Shown: positions 43,646 to 52,716, counted from the stretch's first letter. The stretch is 64,000 nucleotides of DNA from Candidatus Atribacteria bacterium (GCA_003513845.1 DOTB01000019.1:106361-170360); one strand, 5' to 3'. A program made the numbers and translations. The notes: generated by a model not told the origin, from the letters alone.

Positions 43646-43966
43646 TGAATAACTACTTTCTAATAAACTTGCAGATTAAAACTAAATTTGTATCTCGTAT
43701 GTATAAGTTACCCAGTTACCCAGAGGACAAGCGTTCCCCGTTTTCACGAGGGCAAGCCCGCTATTTCTTCTGTCATTCCTGCGAAACTTGTCCTCGACCT
43801 GATCGGGGAGCAGAAATCCAGAGCATTTCTACCCGCATATATGAATTTAATTAACCGGCAAACTGGTTAACCAGGTAACAGAATAACTAACATCTTATAC
43901 GCTAAACGCTACCCACCCTACGCTAACTTCTTGCTAACGACTATTCACTATTCACTAACGACTAAA
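43646..43966. repeat. Gene-free spacer with the inverted 98-bp repeat
   Basis: The 321 bp between hypB and hypF hold GTTACCCAGTTACCCAG words, a hairpin-like TTTTCACGAGGGCAAGCCCG part, the inverted copy of the 98-bp repeat (43761-43858), the words AACTGGTTAACCAGGTAAC, then AACGACTATTCACTATTCAC. Open frames on the plus strand here (43645-43870) are made of repeat sequence and are not genes. Confidence 0.75.
43761..43858. repeat. 98-bp dispersed repeat, copy 2 (inverted)
   Basis: The reverse complement of 1022-1119 with 3 mismatches in 98 positions. In both copies the element sits among GTTAACCGG-type words in a spacer between minus-strand genes. Confidence 0.9.
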
Positions 43967-44629
43967 TTAACCAGTAAACTTTTTCCTTACCTGCTCTTTT
44001 AACCAATCAACCCAGATATCTAATCCTTCTCCTGTTCGACAAGAAATTTCAAATATTTTTATCTCGGGGTTTATACTCATTGCATCTTTCTTTATTTTGG
44101 ACATATTAAAATTTGTATAGGGCAATAAGTCGATTTTGTTTACCAATAAAACTTTTGCCTTGCGAAACATAACTGGATATTTAATAGGTTTATCATCACC
44201 TTCTGGAATACTGACCATTACTACTTTATCATGTTCCCCTAACTCAAAACTTGCTGGACATACTAAGTTGCCTACATTTTCTATCACAAAAAGATCTATC
44301 TCTTTAAAATTAAAAGATTCTAACACACTCTCCACCATATTTGCATCCAGATGACAAGCTCCATTGGTATTTATTTGAACTACTGGAATACCATATTTTT
44401 CTATCCTCTGAGCATCATTATCAGTTTGAAGGTCACCCTCTAATACTGCAACTCTCAATTCATTTTTAATCAAATCAATTGTTCTTTCTAAAAGACTGGT
44501 CTTGCCAGAACCCGGAGAACTCATTAGATTAATAGTATAAACTTTGTTTTTATCAAATATATCTCTATTTTTCTGAGCGATATTTTCATTTGCCTTTAAA
44601 ATATTAGTAAAAACTTTTACTTTGGTCAA
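43967..44629 (-). CDS. hypB: Hydrogenase nickel-insertion GTPase HypB
   Basis: A SIMIBI-class GTPase that drives nickel delivery, together with HypA, to the hydrogenase. The frame opens at 44644, but GGAGG is best placed for a TTG at 44629 (220 residues). P-loop SSPGSGKTSL, Cys-His metal site NGACHLDA, ENVGNLVCPASFELGEHDKV, and NKID (VNKIDLLPY). It lacks the His-rich N-terminus of some HypB, so it should not store nickel. hypA is not found next to it. Transcription runs on towards hypF after a repeat spacer. Confidence 0.93.
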   Translation of the reverse strand: MTKVKVFTNILKANENIAQKNRDIFDKNKVYTINLMSSPGSGKTSLLERTIDLIKNELRVAVLEGDLQTDNDAQRIEKYGIPVVQINTNGACHLDANMVESVLESFNFKEIDLFVIENVGNLVCPASFELGEHDKVVMVSIPEGDDKPIKYPVMFRKAKVLLVNKIDLLPYTNFNMSKIKKDAMSINPEIKIFEISCRTGEGLDIWVDWLKEQVRKKFTG

Positions 44630-44840
44630 TTTTATTCCCTCCATTTATTCGTATTGTGTATGTACAGTTACCCAGTTAGCCGGTTATCCTGTTTGCCGGT
44701 TAAGAATTAGTTAATCAGTTATTATTTAAGACTGGTGTATAATAGCCTTCACTTGCTAAAAACCTAGAACTGTAAACTTGTCTAAGGACTATTTATTATC
44801 GATAATTTAACTGGATAACTGGATAACTGGCAACCAAACA

Positions 44841-45251
44841 TCAACGTCTATTTTTAAAATACTTTTCCGCTAAAAGAACCGCTACAAAGTCATCATAATG
44901 ACAAGGTGGCACCCTTAAAGACAAAGGGATTAGTTTAAAAATACCTCGGGGAGGATGTGCTTCAAAGTATTTTTTTCTCGCCTCCAGAGTACTAAAGTCT
45001 TCATCTATTGGAATAATTTTTAATTGTGGAAAATGTGTTTTTAATTTTTCTTCAACCTTTTTATAACTAGTACCATTCCCTAAAATAATTTTTTCTACCT
45101 TATAAACTCTTGAGCTTTCCTTGATGCTTTCTATAATCTTTTCTGTCACCGTAACTTCTCTTTGTAGAACACCTAAATTAGAATCTACCACTGCATATCC
45201 ACACTTCTTTACTCCTGGATCAATGGCAATAATTATCTCATCTGATGTCAT
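44841..45251 (-). CDS. YqgF/RuvX-like RNase H-fold protein
   Basis: A 136-residue protein with the RNase H fold of YqgF (RuvX), which matures the 5' end of 16S rRNA. The three acidic positions can be seen: Asp in IIAIDPGVKKCGYAV, Glu in PIDEDFSTLEARKKYF (family DErlsT..A), and Asp in CHYDDFVAVLLAEKYF. LGNGTSYKKVEEKL replaces the usual VGLP-type strand, so it is a divergent member, nearer to the uncharacterised group found in Firmicutes and other anaerobes. A second standard ruvX may exist elsewhere. It is 28 bp downstream of fdhD and probably cotranscribed with it. Confidence 0.72.
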   Translation of the reverse strand: MTSDEIIIAIDPGVKKCGYAVVDSNLGVLQREVTVTEKIIESIKESSRVYKVEKIILGNGTSYKKVEEKLKTHFPQLKIIPIDEDFSTLEARKKYFEAHPPRGIFKLIPLSLRVPPCHYDDFVAVLLAEKYFKNRR

Positions 45252-45279
45252 AATTTATTAAAACACTCCTATATTAAAA

Positions 45280-46059
45280 TCAAAACTCTATACGCTCAGG
45301 ATAAGAATAAATATTCATTCCCTTTTCTCGGACAAAACCAACTAAAGTTATTCCTATCTTTTTTGCTAATTCCACAGCTTTATCTGTGGGAGCTGCCCGA
45401 GAAGCAATAATAGGTATTTTGCCAAAAGCAATTTTTATTAGAATATCAGAGGTTATCCGACAAGAAGTTAATATTATGGCATCCTCTCGTAGTATATCCT
45501 TCAAAAATGCCTCTCCCAAAATTTTATCAATAGTATTATAACGACTAATATCTTCGGTAAACAATATTATGGAACCCTGCTTATCAGCTAAGGCACAACT
45601 ATGCACCCCTCCGGTAAGCTTAAAAAGTTTAGCTTTTTCTTGCATAGCATTCATCAAGGTAAATATTATTTCGCTTTTAACTTTTAAAAAACACTTTACA
45701 GGTAATAACTTACTTATTAATTTTTCTTCAATATTAGCTCTTCGGGGGATTAAACTATCTCTTAAAGAATCTTCCAAAGGCGAATAAATATTTTTCGCCT
45801 TTATTCTAACTGATTTTTGTTTTTCGTCTACAACTACAGAGGAAATATCTTCTTTTTTCTGCAAAATGCCAGAGGTATATAAAAATCCTATTCCTAGATA
45901 ATCATAATTTTCAGGAGTCCCTTTTAGGGTGACCAACTTTTTCCCGTTTAAAAAAATAGCAAAATTAGACTCTCTTACTACAATATCAGAAATTTCCTCT
46001 TTTTGGTTATTTCTAATCCGAACTATTTCGATTTTCTTATACTTTAAATTTTTTTTAAT
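45280..46059 (-). CDS. fdhD: FdhD, sulfurtransferase for formate dehydrogenase; probable ATT start
   Basis: Carries sulfur from a cysteine desulfurase to the molybdenum cofactor of formate dehydrogenase. Signature GGVHSCALADKQGSIILFTEDISRYNTIDKI is complete, and the C-terminus has SRAAPTDKAVELAKKIGITL. The first ATG-type codon is the TTG at 45936, which would remove the conserved N-terminal VVRE..NG segment. In frame upstream no ATG, GTG or TTG occurs; GAGGAG lies 9 nt before an ATT at 46059 that overlaps the mobA stop. From there the protein has 259 residues, the usual FdhD length. The redox-active Cys motif CxxC near 120 is not visible here; CRITSD is present. Confidence 0.8.
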   Translation of the reverse strand: MKKNLKYKKIEIVRIRNNQKEEISDIVVRESNFAIFLNGKKLVTLKGTPENYDYLGIGFLYTSGILQKKEDISSVVVDEKQKSVRIKAKNIYSPLEDSLRDSLIPRRANIEEKLISKLLPVKCFLKVKSEIIFTLMNAMQEKAKLFKLTGGVHSCALADKQGSIILFTEDISRYNTIDKILGEAFLKDILREDAIILTSCRITSDILIKIAFGKIPIIASRAAPTDKAVELAKKIGITLVGFVREKGMNIYSYPERIEF

Positions 46060-46744
46060 TACTTCTTTCTCCTCTCTGACTATTAATTATCTTTTCCGCT
46101 TCTATCATATCTTTTTTATAATTGATATTAAAAAAAGAGTAAAATTCTGGATCATATTTTCTTATCTCTTCTTCCTCAATAAATTTCACCTTTAAGCGAG
46201 AAAAAATTGCTCTAACAGAAAAAATATGCTTAGCTAAATTTCTTTCAATTGTATCCAAACATCTCTTTTTATAAATGGCACATAATGGTTCTATATAACC
46301 ATCACCATAACGAGGAATAACTATATCATTAGAATCAATATTTTCTATCATATACTTAAGTAATTTTACCTCTAAAAAAGGCATATCGCAACCAACTACT
46401 AAATTATATGGGGAAGGAGATGCTTTTAAACCAGAAAATATACCAACTAAAGGACCATTTTGAGGAAACAAATCTGGCACTACTTGTTTATAAGGGCGGT
46501 ATTTTTCCGGGGGACCAACTATAATAATATTATCCCCTACTACACACTTAAGCTTTGCTCTAACTATATCGATAAGGCACTCCCCTCTTAGTTTGAGCAT
46601 AGACTTATTTTTATCAGAACCTATTCTGCTACTCTTCCCCCCTGCTAATATAATTGCAGTTAGGGAATATATTTTCTCATATTTTTTTTCCATAACTTTA
46701 TATAATACCACTTTGTTACTAAAAAATATAGCTATTTTATTCAT
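46055..46744 (-). CDS. mobA: MobA, molybdenum cofactor guanylyltransferase
   Basis: Joins GMP to molybdopterin to give the bis-MGD cofactor used by formate dehydrogenase. The N-terminal AIILAGGKSSRIGSDKNKSML is the nucleotidyltransferase signature, followed by LKASPSPYNLVVGCDMPFL with the Asp that binds metal, and RYGDGYIEPLCAIYKKR. Start is uncertain: the ATG at 46744 has 35 residues before the signature and a poor ribosome site; ATG at 46693 would fit the family better but also lacks a site. The stop overlaps the fdhD start by 5 bp. Confidence 0.88.
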   Translation of the reverse strand: MNKIAIFFSNKVVLYKVMEKKYEKIYSLTAIILAGGKSSRIGSDKNKSMLKLRGECLIDIVRAKLKCVVGDNIIIVGPPEKYRPYKQVVPDLFPQNGPLVGIFSGLKASPSPYNLVVGCDMPFLEVKLLKYMIENIDSNDIVIPRYGDGYIEPLCAIYKKRCLDTIERNLAKHIFSVRAIFSRLKVKFIEEEEIRKYDPEFYSFFNINYKKDMIEAEKIINSQRGERSN

Positions 46745-46908
46745 ATCTCGTATGTATAGTTACCCAGTTGCCTTGTTTGCCAGTTAACCGATAACCGGTA
46801 AACTAGCTAACTAACCAAGTGTATCATATTATTTTAGTATATAATATCACAGTGTATATTATAAATATTTTTAAACAAAAAGAGCTATACTGTGTTTAAG
46901 AATACAAA

Positions 46909-46951
46909 AAAGGGGTTACATCTTATATTAAAGAAAAGATATGACCCCTTT
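46909..46951 (-). terminator. Terminator after focA
   Basis: A 16-bp stem of AAAGGGGT...ACCCCTTT type with one mismatch and one G-T pair and an 11-nt loop, followed on the minus strand by TTTTTTG. It ends the formate operon 25 bp after focA and separates it from mobA-fdhD. Confidence 0.85.
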
Positions 46952-46975
46952 CATCACTAGAATAATATATTATTA

Positions 46976-47842
46976 TTATTTTTTACTTTTTAAATAGACT
47001 GCCCAGTATAGAGTGGAGACAAAGAAAGCTCCGCCTACAATGTTTCCTAAAGTTACCGGGATTAAATTATTTCCAATAAATCCTCCCCAGGTAAGATTGG
47101 CTAATTTGCCGGTAAGACCAGCAGCTGCTACCACATCAGAATTACTTTTCAATAACAATCCCATAGGTACAAAGTACATATTGGCAATGCAATGCTCAAA
47201 TCCACTGGCAACAAAAGCCATTATAGGGAAATAAATGCCAAATATCTTTCCTACTACATCTTTAGAGGCAATGGCTAACCATACAGCCAAACATACTAAC
47301 CAGTTACAACCGATAGCGCGAGCAAAAGCAGCTCCCCAGGTAAGGTTTACTTTTCCGTTAGCGATAGCTAATGCCTTTACCCCCACGCCAAAATTGCCGG
47401 TCTTCCAAAGCCCTGTAGCATACATAATCCATACCAATAATAATGACCCTATAAAGTTAGCCAAATACACCCAAAACCAATTATTCAACATCTTGCTTAA
47501 CTTTACATCACCACTTAATACACTCACAAAGATTAAGTTGTTTCCAGTAAAAAGCTCAGCTCCCGCAATTACTACTAAAATAAGGCCTACAGAAAATACA
47601 CTTCCAAAGAGAAACTTCGTGAAACCAACTCCTAAAAAATTTCCCATATCAAAACTGATCATAGTTGCTAGTTCTGAACCAAAACCAATAAATGCACCAG
47701 CAAGAATTCCTAAGATAATCATCTGCATTACTGATAAATTAGTTTTTGCTTTGCCTATTCCAATTACCGCTTTGGCTACCCCTGCTGGAGGTAAAAAACC
47801 TGGTTCTACATTTCTTACTTCCTGAATTTCTTTTGATTCCAT
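46976..47842 (-). CDS. Formate/nitrite family channel FocA-like
   Basis: A 288-residue membrane protein with six helices in the FocA/NirC fold, forming pentamers that pass formate or related anions. FIGFGSELATMISFDMG is close to the family motif near the first reentrant loop, and ATGLWKTGNFGVGVKALAIANGKVNLTWGAAFARAIGCNWLVCLAVWLA is the diagnostic region with Cys (shown here only as a position; residues about 140-190). The start is the ATG at 47842 with AAGGAG upstream; the GTG at 47854 overlaps that site. Its place after the formate dehydrogenase genes points to formate. Direction, uptake or export, cannot be told. Confidence 0.87.
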   Translation of the reverse strand: MESKEIQEVRNVEPGFLPPAGVAKAVIGIGKAKTNLSVMQMIILGILAGAFIGFGSELATMISFDMGNFLGVGFTKFLFGSVFSVGLILVVIAGAELFTGNNLIFVSVLSGDVKLSKMLNNWFWVYLANFIGSLLLVWIMYATGLWKTGNFGVGVKALAIANGKVNLTWGAAFARAIGCNWLVCLAVWLAIASKDVVGKIFGIYFPIMAFVASGFEHCIANMYFVPMGLLLKSNSDVVAAAGLTGKLANLTWGGFIGNNLIPVTLGNIVGGAFFVSTLYWAVYLKSKK

Positions 47843-47875
47843 TCTTTTTTTCACTCCTTTTTTTGATTTTTGGTT

Positions 47876-50569
47876 TTAAGATATTTTTTGTATTTTAACA
47901 GCACAAACTTTATATTCTGGGATCTTAGATACCGGGTCAAGAGCGGAATTAGTAAGTAAATTGGCAGCTGCTTCATGGAAGTGGAAACTCATAAATACTA
48001 CTCCCTTTCCTGATTTTTCAGTAACCTGTACTTTAGCTTTAATCTTTCCTCGGCGGGAAGCTACTTCCACAAACTCTCCCTCTTTAACTCCCAGTTCTTC
48101 TGCATCCTGGGGATTGATTTCTACTAAAGCTTCAGGATAAATTTCGTTTAACCCTTTAGACCTTCTGGTTATAGTACCGGTATGGAAGTGATATAATACT
48201 CGTCCAGTAGTAAAGATAAAGGGATATTCTTCATCTGGTAATTCAGCTGCTTCTTTAAATTCTACTGCAAAGAACTTTCCTTTTCCTCGGCTGAATTTAT
48301 CTTTATGCAAATATTTGGTTCCCGGATGATGGGCATCAGGACAAGGCCATTGCAATCCTCCATCATCTAATCGATTATAATGTATCCCTCCATAAATAGG
48401 GGTAAGCTGGCTAATCTCTTCCATTATCTCTCCTGGATTATTATAATTCATATTATAGCCCATCTTTTGAGATAGTTCGCAGATAATCTTCCACTCTGGT
48501 TTAGAGTCACCTATAGGTTCAATAGCCTTTCTTATTCTTTGAACTCTTCTTTCAGTATTGGTTATTGTACCATCTTTTTCAGCTATGGTAACTCCGGGTA
48601 AAACTACATCAGCTAATTCAGCAGTCTCAGTCATAAAAACATCTGAGACTACTAAAAATTCTGTTTTCTTTAAAGCTTCTCGAGCATGATTTAAGTCAGG
48701 ATCAGACATTGCAGGGTTTTCTGCCATAACGAAAATGCTTTTAATCTTTCCCTCATATGCAGCATTCAAAATCTCTACCACGGTTAAACCTACTTTGTCA
48801 GATAAATCCACTCCCCATGCTTTAGAAAACTTATCTTTAACTTGGGAATCTGTAACTTTTTGGTAACCGGAATAAAAATTAGGTAAAGCCCCTAAATCAC
48901 AAGCTCCCTGTACATTACTTTGCCCCCGCAGAGGATTAACTCCAGCACTTTCTTTGCCTACATTACCCGTGAGCATTGCGATGTTAGCAGTAGATAAAAC
49001 GTTGTCTGTACCGGTGGTGTGCTGGGTAATGCCCATAGAGTAAATCAGGGAAGTAGTAGGGGCAGTAGCATAAATTCGGGCTGCTTTTCTAATATCATCG
49101 GCTGGCACACCGGTTATTTTTTCTACCACTTCAGGTGTGTACTTGAGAACAGTCTTCTTTAATTCTTCATATCCTTCTGTTCTTTGAGCAATAAATTCTT
49201 TATCTTCTAATCCTTCATTTATAATCACATTCATTAACCCATTAAATAGGGCTACATCAGTACCTGGACGTTGTCTTAACCATAAAGTGGCATATTTGGC
49301 AAGCTCAATCTCTCGAGGATCAGCTACAATTAATTTTGCTCCATTTTTAGTAACGGCCTTTTTGATTTCCAAGGCAATTATGGGGTGATTTTCAGTGGTA
49401 TTAGAACCAGTAAGGTAAATAGCTGAAGCATCGGCGATCTCTTTTATAGAATTCGTCATTGCTCCACTACCAAAAGCTTGAGCTAATCCAGCCACAGTTG
49501 CGGAATGACACAAACGAGCACAATGATCTACATTGTTAGTTCCTAAAACCGCCCGGCTAAACTTCATTAAAAGATAATTCTCTTCATTAGTACACTTAGC
49601 AGAAGATAAAACGGCCAGACTATCACTACCGCTTTCTTTCTTAATCTGAGTAAACTTATCACTTATTAATTGGTAAGCTTCTTCCCAGCTGGCTTTCTCA
49701 AATTTACCATTCTTCTTAATTAAGGGAGTAGTCAATCGATCATCTCGGTGAATATAGTCGTAACCAAAACGTCCTTTAACACAGAGATTAATTCCATTAA
49801 CTACGCTTTCAGGATTAGAAGTAACCTTAATTACTTTTCCTTCTTTCACATTAAAATCAAAATTACATCCGCATCCACAATAATTACAAGTGGTCTTGAC
49901 TTTGGTAAATTCCCAGGTTCTTCCTTTTCCTTGAGCGGCCTTATCGATTAAAGCTCCAACTGGACATACTGCCACACACTGACCGCAAGAGACACACTCG
50001 GAATATCTTAAACCATTATCCCCATCAGCAATAACCTTCGTTTTTGAGCTTCTATAACCAAAATTAATAGCATAAGTCTGTTGAATTTCGTTACATATCT
50101 CTACACATCTTCTACATAAAACACACTTATTCAAATCTCTAACAATAAAAGGATTGCTTTCGTCTAATGGCAATTTTCTTTCAATTCTACCAAACCTTGA
50201 TTCTTTTACTCCTAATTCGTAAGCCAAATCCTCCAAGACGCAATCACCGTTCTTTTCGCAAGTCATACAATCTAAAGGATGACTGGCTATCAGCAATTCC
50301 AATACAATTCTACGAGCTTGGAGAACCCTCTCACTCTTAGTATGAATTATTAATCCTTCTCTTACGGGGTATACACAAGAGGCAACTAAAGTAGGTGCAC
50401 CTTCCACTTCAACTACACATACCCGACAGGAACCAGGAGTAAATCCGAGTTCGGGCATAGCACAAAGAGTAGGTATCTTAATGCCTGCTTCTATGGCAAT
50501 TTCTAATATTGTCTTGCCTTCTTGCGCCATTACCTCCTGTCCATCGATGGTTATTTTAACTTCCTTCAT
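47876..50569 (-). CDS. fdhA: Formate dehydrogenase catalytic subunit (Mo/W-bisMGD), Cys form, with NuoG-like N-terminus
   Basis: An 897-residue cytoplasmic oxidoreductase. N-terminal [2Fe-2S] domain (LCAMPELGFTPGSCRVC), the His/Cys cluster HPLDCMTCEKNGDC, two [4Fe-4S] motifs (CVLCRRCVEIC; CVSCGQCVAVC, about 145-205), then the Mo/W domain with CNYCGCGC binding a fifth cluster. DHCARLCHSATVAGL aligns with the selenocysteine site of E. coli FdhF, and carries Cys at that place, so no Sec insertion is needed. The C-terminal domain IFTTGRVLYHFHTGT is that of formate dehydrogenases. With NuoE, NuoF and the ferredoxin-like subunit downstream in this operon it forms an NAD-linked, perhaps bifurcating, complex. 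Alternative: a NuoG-like subunit of another enzyme; focA, mobA and fdhD nearby argue for formate. Confidence 0.88.
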   Translation of the reverse strand: MKEVKITIDGQEVMAQEGKTILEIAIEAGIKIPTLCAMPELGFTPGSCRVCVVEVEGAPTLVASCVYPVREGLIIHTKSERVLQARRIVLELLIASHPLDCMTCEKNGDCVLEDLAYELGVKESRFGRIERKLPLDESNPFIVRDLNKCVLCRRCVEICNEIQQTYAINFGYRSSKTKVIADGDNGLRYSECVSCGQCVAVCPVGALIDKAAQGKGRTWEFTKVKTTCNYCGCGCNFDFNVKEGKVIKVTSNPESVVNGINLCVKGRFGYDYIHRDDRLTTPLIKKNGKFEKASWEEAYQLISDKFTQIKKESGSDSLAVLSSAKCTNEENYLLMKFSRAVLGTNNVDHCARLCHSATVAGLAQAFGSGAMTNSIKEIADASAIYLTGSNTTENHPIIALEIKKAVTKNGAKLIVADPREIELAKYATLWLRQRPGTDVALFNGLMNVIINEGLEDKEFIAQRTEGYEELKKTVLKYTPEVVEKITGVPADDIRKAARIYATAPTTSLIYSMGITQHTTGTDNVLSTANIAMLTGNVGKESAGVNPLRGQSNVQGACDLGALPNFYSGYQKVTDSQVKDKFSKAWGVDLSDKVGLTVVEILNAAYEGKIKSIFVMAENPAMSDPDLNHAREALKKTEFLVVSDVFMTETAELADVVLPGVTIAEKDGTITNTERRVQRIRKAIEPIGDSKPEWKIICELSQKMGYNMNYNNPGEIMEEISQLTPIYGGIHYNRLDDGGLQWPCPDAHHPGTKYLHKDKFSRGKGKFFAVEFKEAAELPDEEYPFIFTTGRVLYHFHTGTITRRSKGLNEIYPEALVEINPQDAEELGVKEGEFVEVASRRGKIKAKVQVTEKSGKGVVFMSFHFHEAAANLLTNSALDPVSKIPEYKVCAVKIQKIS

Positions 50570-50663
50570 TATATATTTCCTCTCCTTCTCTTGTTTAAAT
50601 AAGAACTATTTTTTGTCTTATATCTTTTTAATTAAAAAATTATTTATGGATTTTCGCTTGTAA

Positions 50664-52250
50664 TTACTTTCTCAGAATTTGATTATATTCCTCAGGAAAA
50701 AGCTTTAGGGTATCTAATAAAGAATTTGGAGCACTTTGACCTAAAGGACAGAAAGATGTATCCTTCATGCTTTTTCCTAATAATTTTAAAGTTTCCAAAT
50801 CACCTGTCTTTCCTTTCCCTGAACTAATTTTGTCTAATATTTCATAGATATATTTAGTACCTTCTCGACAAGGGGTACATTTTCCGCAGGATTCATGCAC
50901 AAAGAATTTTATGCAACATTTCATAAAATCAACAACTGAAACTGTTTCATTCATAATCAATATTGCCCCGGAACCCAAACTATAACCCAGCTTCCGGAGA
51001 GATTCAAAATCAAGTGGTACATCTAGAAACTCTGAAGAAAGGATATTGCCCGCAGTTCCTCCTATTTGGGCCATCTTAAAGCTTCCCGACGATATGCCTC
51101 CTGCATAATCATAAATTATCTCTCTTAAAGTAATCCCCATTGAAACTTCAATTAAGCCTGGACGATTTATATGGCCCAATATGGTATAAACTTTAGTTCC
51201 TGGCGAATCCTTCGTCCCAAATTTCTTAAACCACTCTGCACCATTCAGAACAATAGGAGCAATATTGGCAAAAGTTTCTACATTATTTACATTGGTAGGG
51301 TGAGACAAAAATCCAGATTCAGCAGGAAAGGGTGGTTTAAGTCTTGGTTCTCCCCTGAAACCTTCCATTGAATTTAAGAGAGTGGTTTCCTCACCACAGA
51401 CATAAGAACCTGCTCCAATTTTGATTTTTACTTCAAAATCAAAGTCTGTTCCCAATATATTCTTTCCTAAAAGACCTAATTTTTCAGCATCTTTTATGGC
51501 CTTTTTCAGTCTCTGGATGGAAAGCTGATATTCTCCGCGAATATAGATATAGCCGGTATTAGCCCCTATAGCATAGCCACATATAGCCATTCCTTCTAAA
51601 ATCTTGTGAGGGTCACCTTCCATAATAAGACGGTCTTTAAAGGTTCCTGGTTCGCCTTCATCAGCATTACAAATGACATATTTAGGAATTCTTTTTGCTT
51701 TTGCGGCAAAAGACCACTTTAAACCAGTGGGGAATCCTGCACCTCCTCGCCCTCTAAGTCCAGAATTTTTTACTATTTCAATAATTTCTTCAGGAGTCTT
51801 TTCTTTTAAGGCTATACCTAATGCCTCATAACCTCCCACTCCGATATATTCTTTTATATCTTCGGGATTAATCTTTCCACAATTATCCAGAACAATTCTT
51901 CCGAAATACTGTGTTTTTCGGGGGTCATAGGCAGTAAGATCTATTTCTATTGGTAGTTTTTCAGGTAATAGTAATTTTTTGTAAGGTCTGCCTTTAATAA
52001 ATCTTTCCTGAATAAATTCAGAAATATCATTCTCAGTAACATTTCCATATATTTCCCTGGTGGGATAAATACCTATAACTACTCCTTTATTAACAGGACC
52101 AATACTTCCGGTTTCAATTACCGAAACCTGGTCTAAAAGACCTTGTTTATTTATTTCAGTAATTAATTTTGTCTTTATTTTTCTTGCACCAGAAAGGACA
52201 GTATTTCCATCAATACCAACTAAAATTTGAGCAATATCTTTTTTAGTCAT
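50664..52250 (-). CDS. NuoF-like NAD(H)/FMN subunit of formate dehydrogenase
   Basis: A 528-residue flavoprotein subunit that passes electrons between the Fe-S chain and NAD. AAGGAG stands 8 nt before the ATG at 52250, which overlaps the nuoE 3' end by 8 bp. After an N-terminal thioredoxin-like domain (1-100) comes the FMN/NAD core (GRGGAGFPTGLKW, CNADEGEPGTFKDR, GAGSYVCGEETTLLNS, EGFRGEPRLKPPFP) and the C-terminal 4Fe-4S site ESCGKCTPCREG with a last Cys in FCPLG. Two things differ from HydB: no 2x[4Fe-4S] extension at the end, and the thioredoxin-like domain has TGSIGPVNKGVVIG where Cys ligands should be. Confidence 0.9.
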   Translation of the reverse strand: MTKKDIAQILVGIDGNTVLSGARKIKTKLITEINKQGLLDQVSVIETGSIGPVNKGVVIGIYPTREIYGNVTENDISEFIQERFIKGRPYKKLLLPEKLPIEIDLTAYDPRKTQYFGRIVLDNCGKINPEDIKEYIGVGGYEALGIALKEKTPEEIIEIVKNSGLRGRGGAGFPTGLKWSFAAKAKRIPKYVICNADEGEPGTFKDRLIMEGDPHKILEGMAICGYAIGANTGYIYIRGEYQLSIQRLKKAIKDAEKLGLLGKNILGTDFDFEVKIKIGAGSYVCGEETTLLNSMEGFRGEPRLKPPFPAESGFLSHPTNVNNVETFANIAPIVLNGAEWFKKFGTKDSPGTKVYTILGHINRPGLIEVSMGITLREIIYDYAGGISSGSFKMAQIGGTAGNILSSEFLDVPLDFESLRKLGYSLGSGAILIMNETVSVVDFMKCCIKFFVHESCGKCTPCREGTKYIYEILDKISSGKGKTGDLETLKLLGKSMKDTSFCPLGQSAPNSLLDTLKLFPEEYNQILRK

Positions 52251-52716
52251 TATTTTTACTCTCCTTTTCTCGAATTTGGTCCAATATTTTTCCAATCTTT
52301 TCTTCATCTAAATTTCCATAGGCCTCATCGTTAATCATTATTGCTGGAGCCACGCTGCAGATTCCCAAACAACTCGTCCCTTCCAAGGTGAAAAGTCCAT
52401 CTTTGGTTGTCTCTCCTTCTTTGATGCCTAATTTGGTCTCTATAGCCTTAAAAATAGTTTGTGCCCCTAATAAGTGACAGGGAAGACTTTCACAAACCCT
52501 GATTATATACTTACCCCGGGGAGTAAAACTAAACATACTATAGAAAGAAGCAGTACCCACAATATCAGATACTGGTATTTTTATTTCTTTGCTCAATAGC
52601 TCGATATCTTCTTTGCTAAGATAGTTTTGAGGATGACAATTTTGTATTTCATGCAAAATTAGCAACAAATTTTCTCGTTTATTTTTATACTTATTAACAA
52701 TATCTTTCACAGTCAT
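52243..52716 (-). CDS. NuoE-like [2Fe-2S] subunit
   Basis: A 157-residue thioredoxin-fold ferredoxin of the NuoE/HydC/HoxE kind. N-terminal helices, NCHPQNYLSKEDI, GTASFYSMFSFTPRGKY, then Cys ligands: RVCESLPCHLLGA and TSCLGICSVAPAIMIND (four Cys for a [2Fe-2S] cluster). It would link NuoF to the other clusters of the complex. It overlaps the ferredoxin-like gene upstream by 4 bp and nuoF downstream by 8 bp, so all are made together. Confidence 0.92.
   Translation of the reverse strand: MTVKDIVNKYKNKRENLLLILHEIQNCHPQNYLSKEDIELLSKEIKIPVSDIVGTASFYSMFSFTPRGKYIIRVCESLPCHLLGAQTIFKAIETKLGIKEGETTKDGLFTLEGTSCLGICSVAPAIMINDEAYGNLDEEKIGKILDQIREKESKNND

Noticed and set aside
43645..43870. Two overlapping plus-strand open frames
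   Set aside because: They consist of repeat words and the inverted copy of the 98-bp repeat; no ribosome site or family match.
44630..44840. Possible hypA next to hypB
   Set aside because: No frame with the MHE start or the two CxxC pairs; the region is repeat words only.
46836..46868. Quasi-palindrome TATAATATCACAGTGTATATTATA before mobA as an operator
   Set aside because: Arms differ in length and sequence and no promoter could be placed with it; too weak to list.
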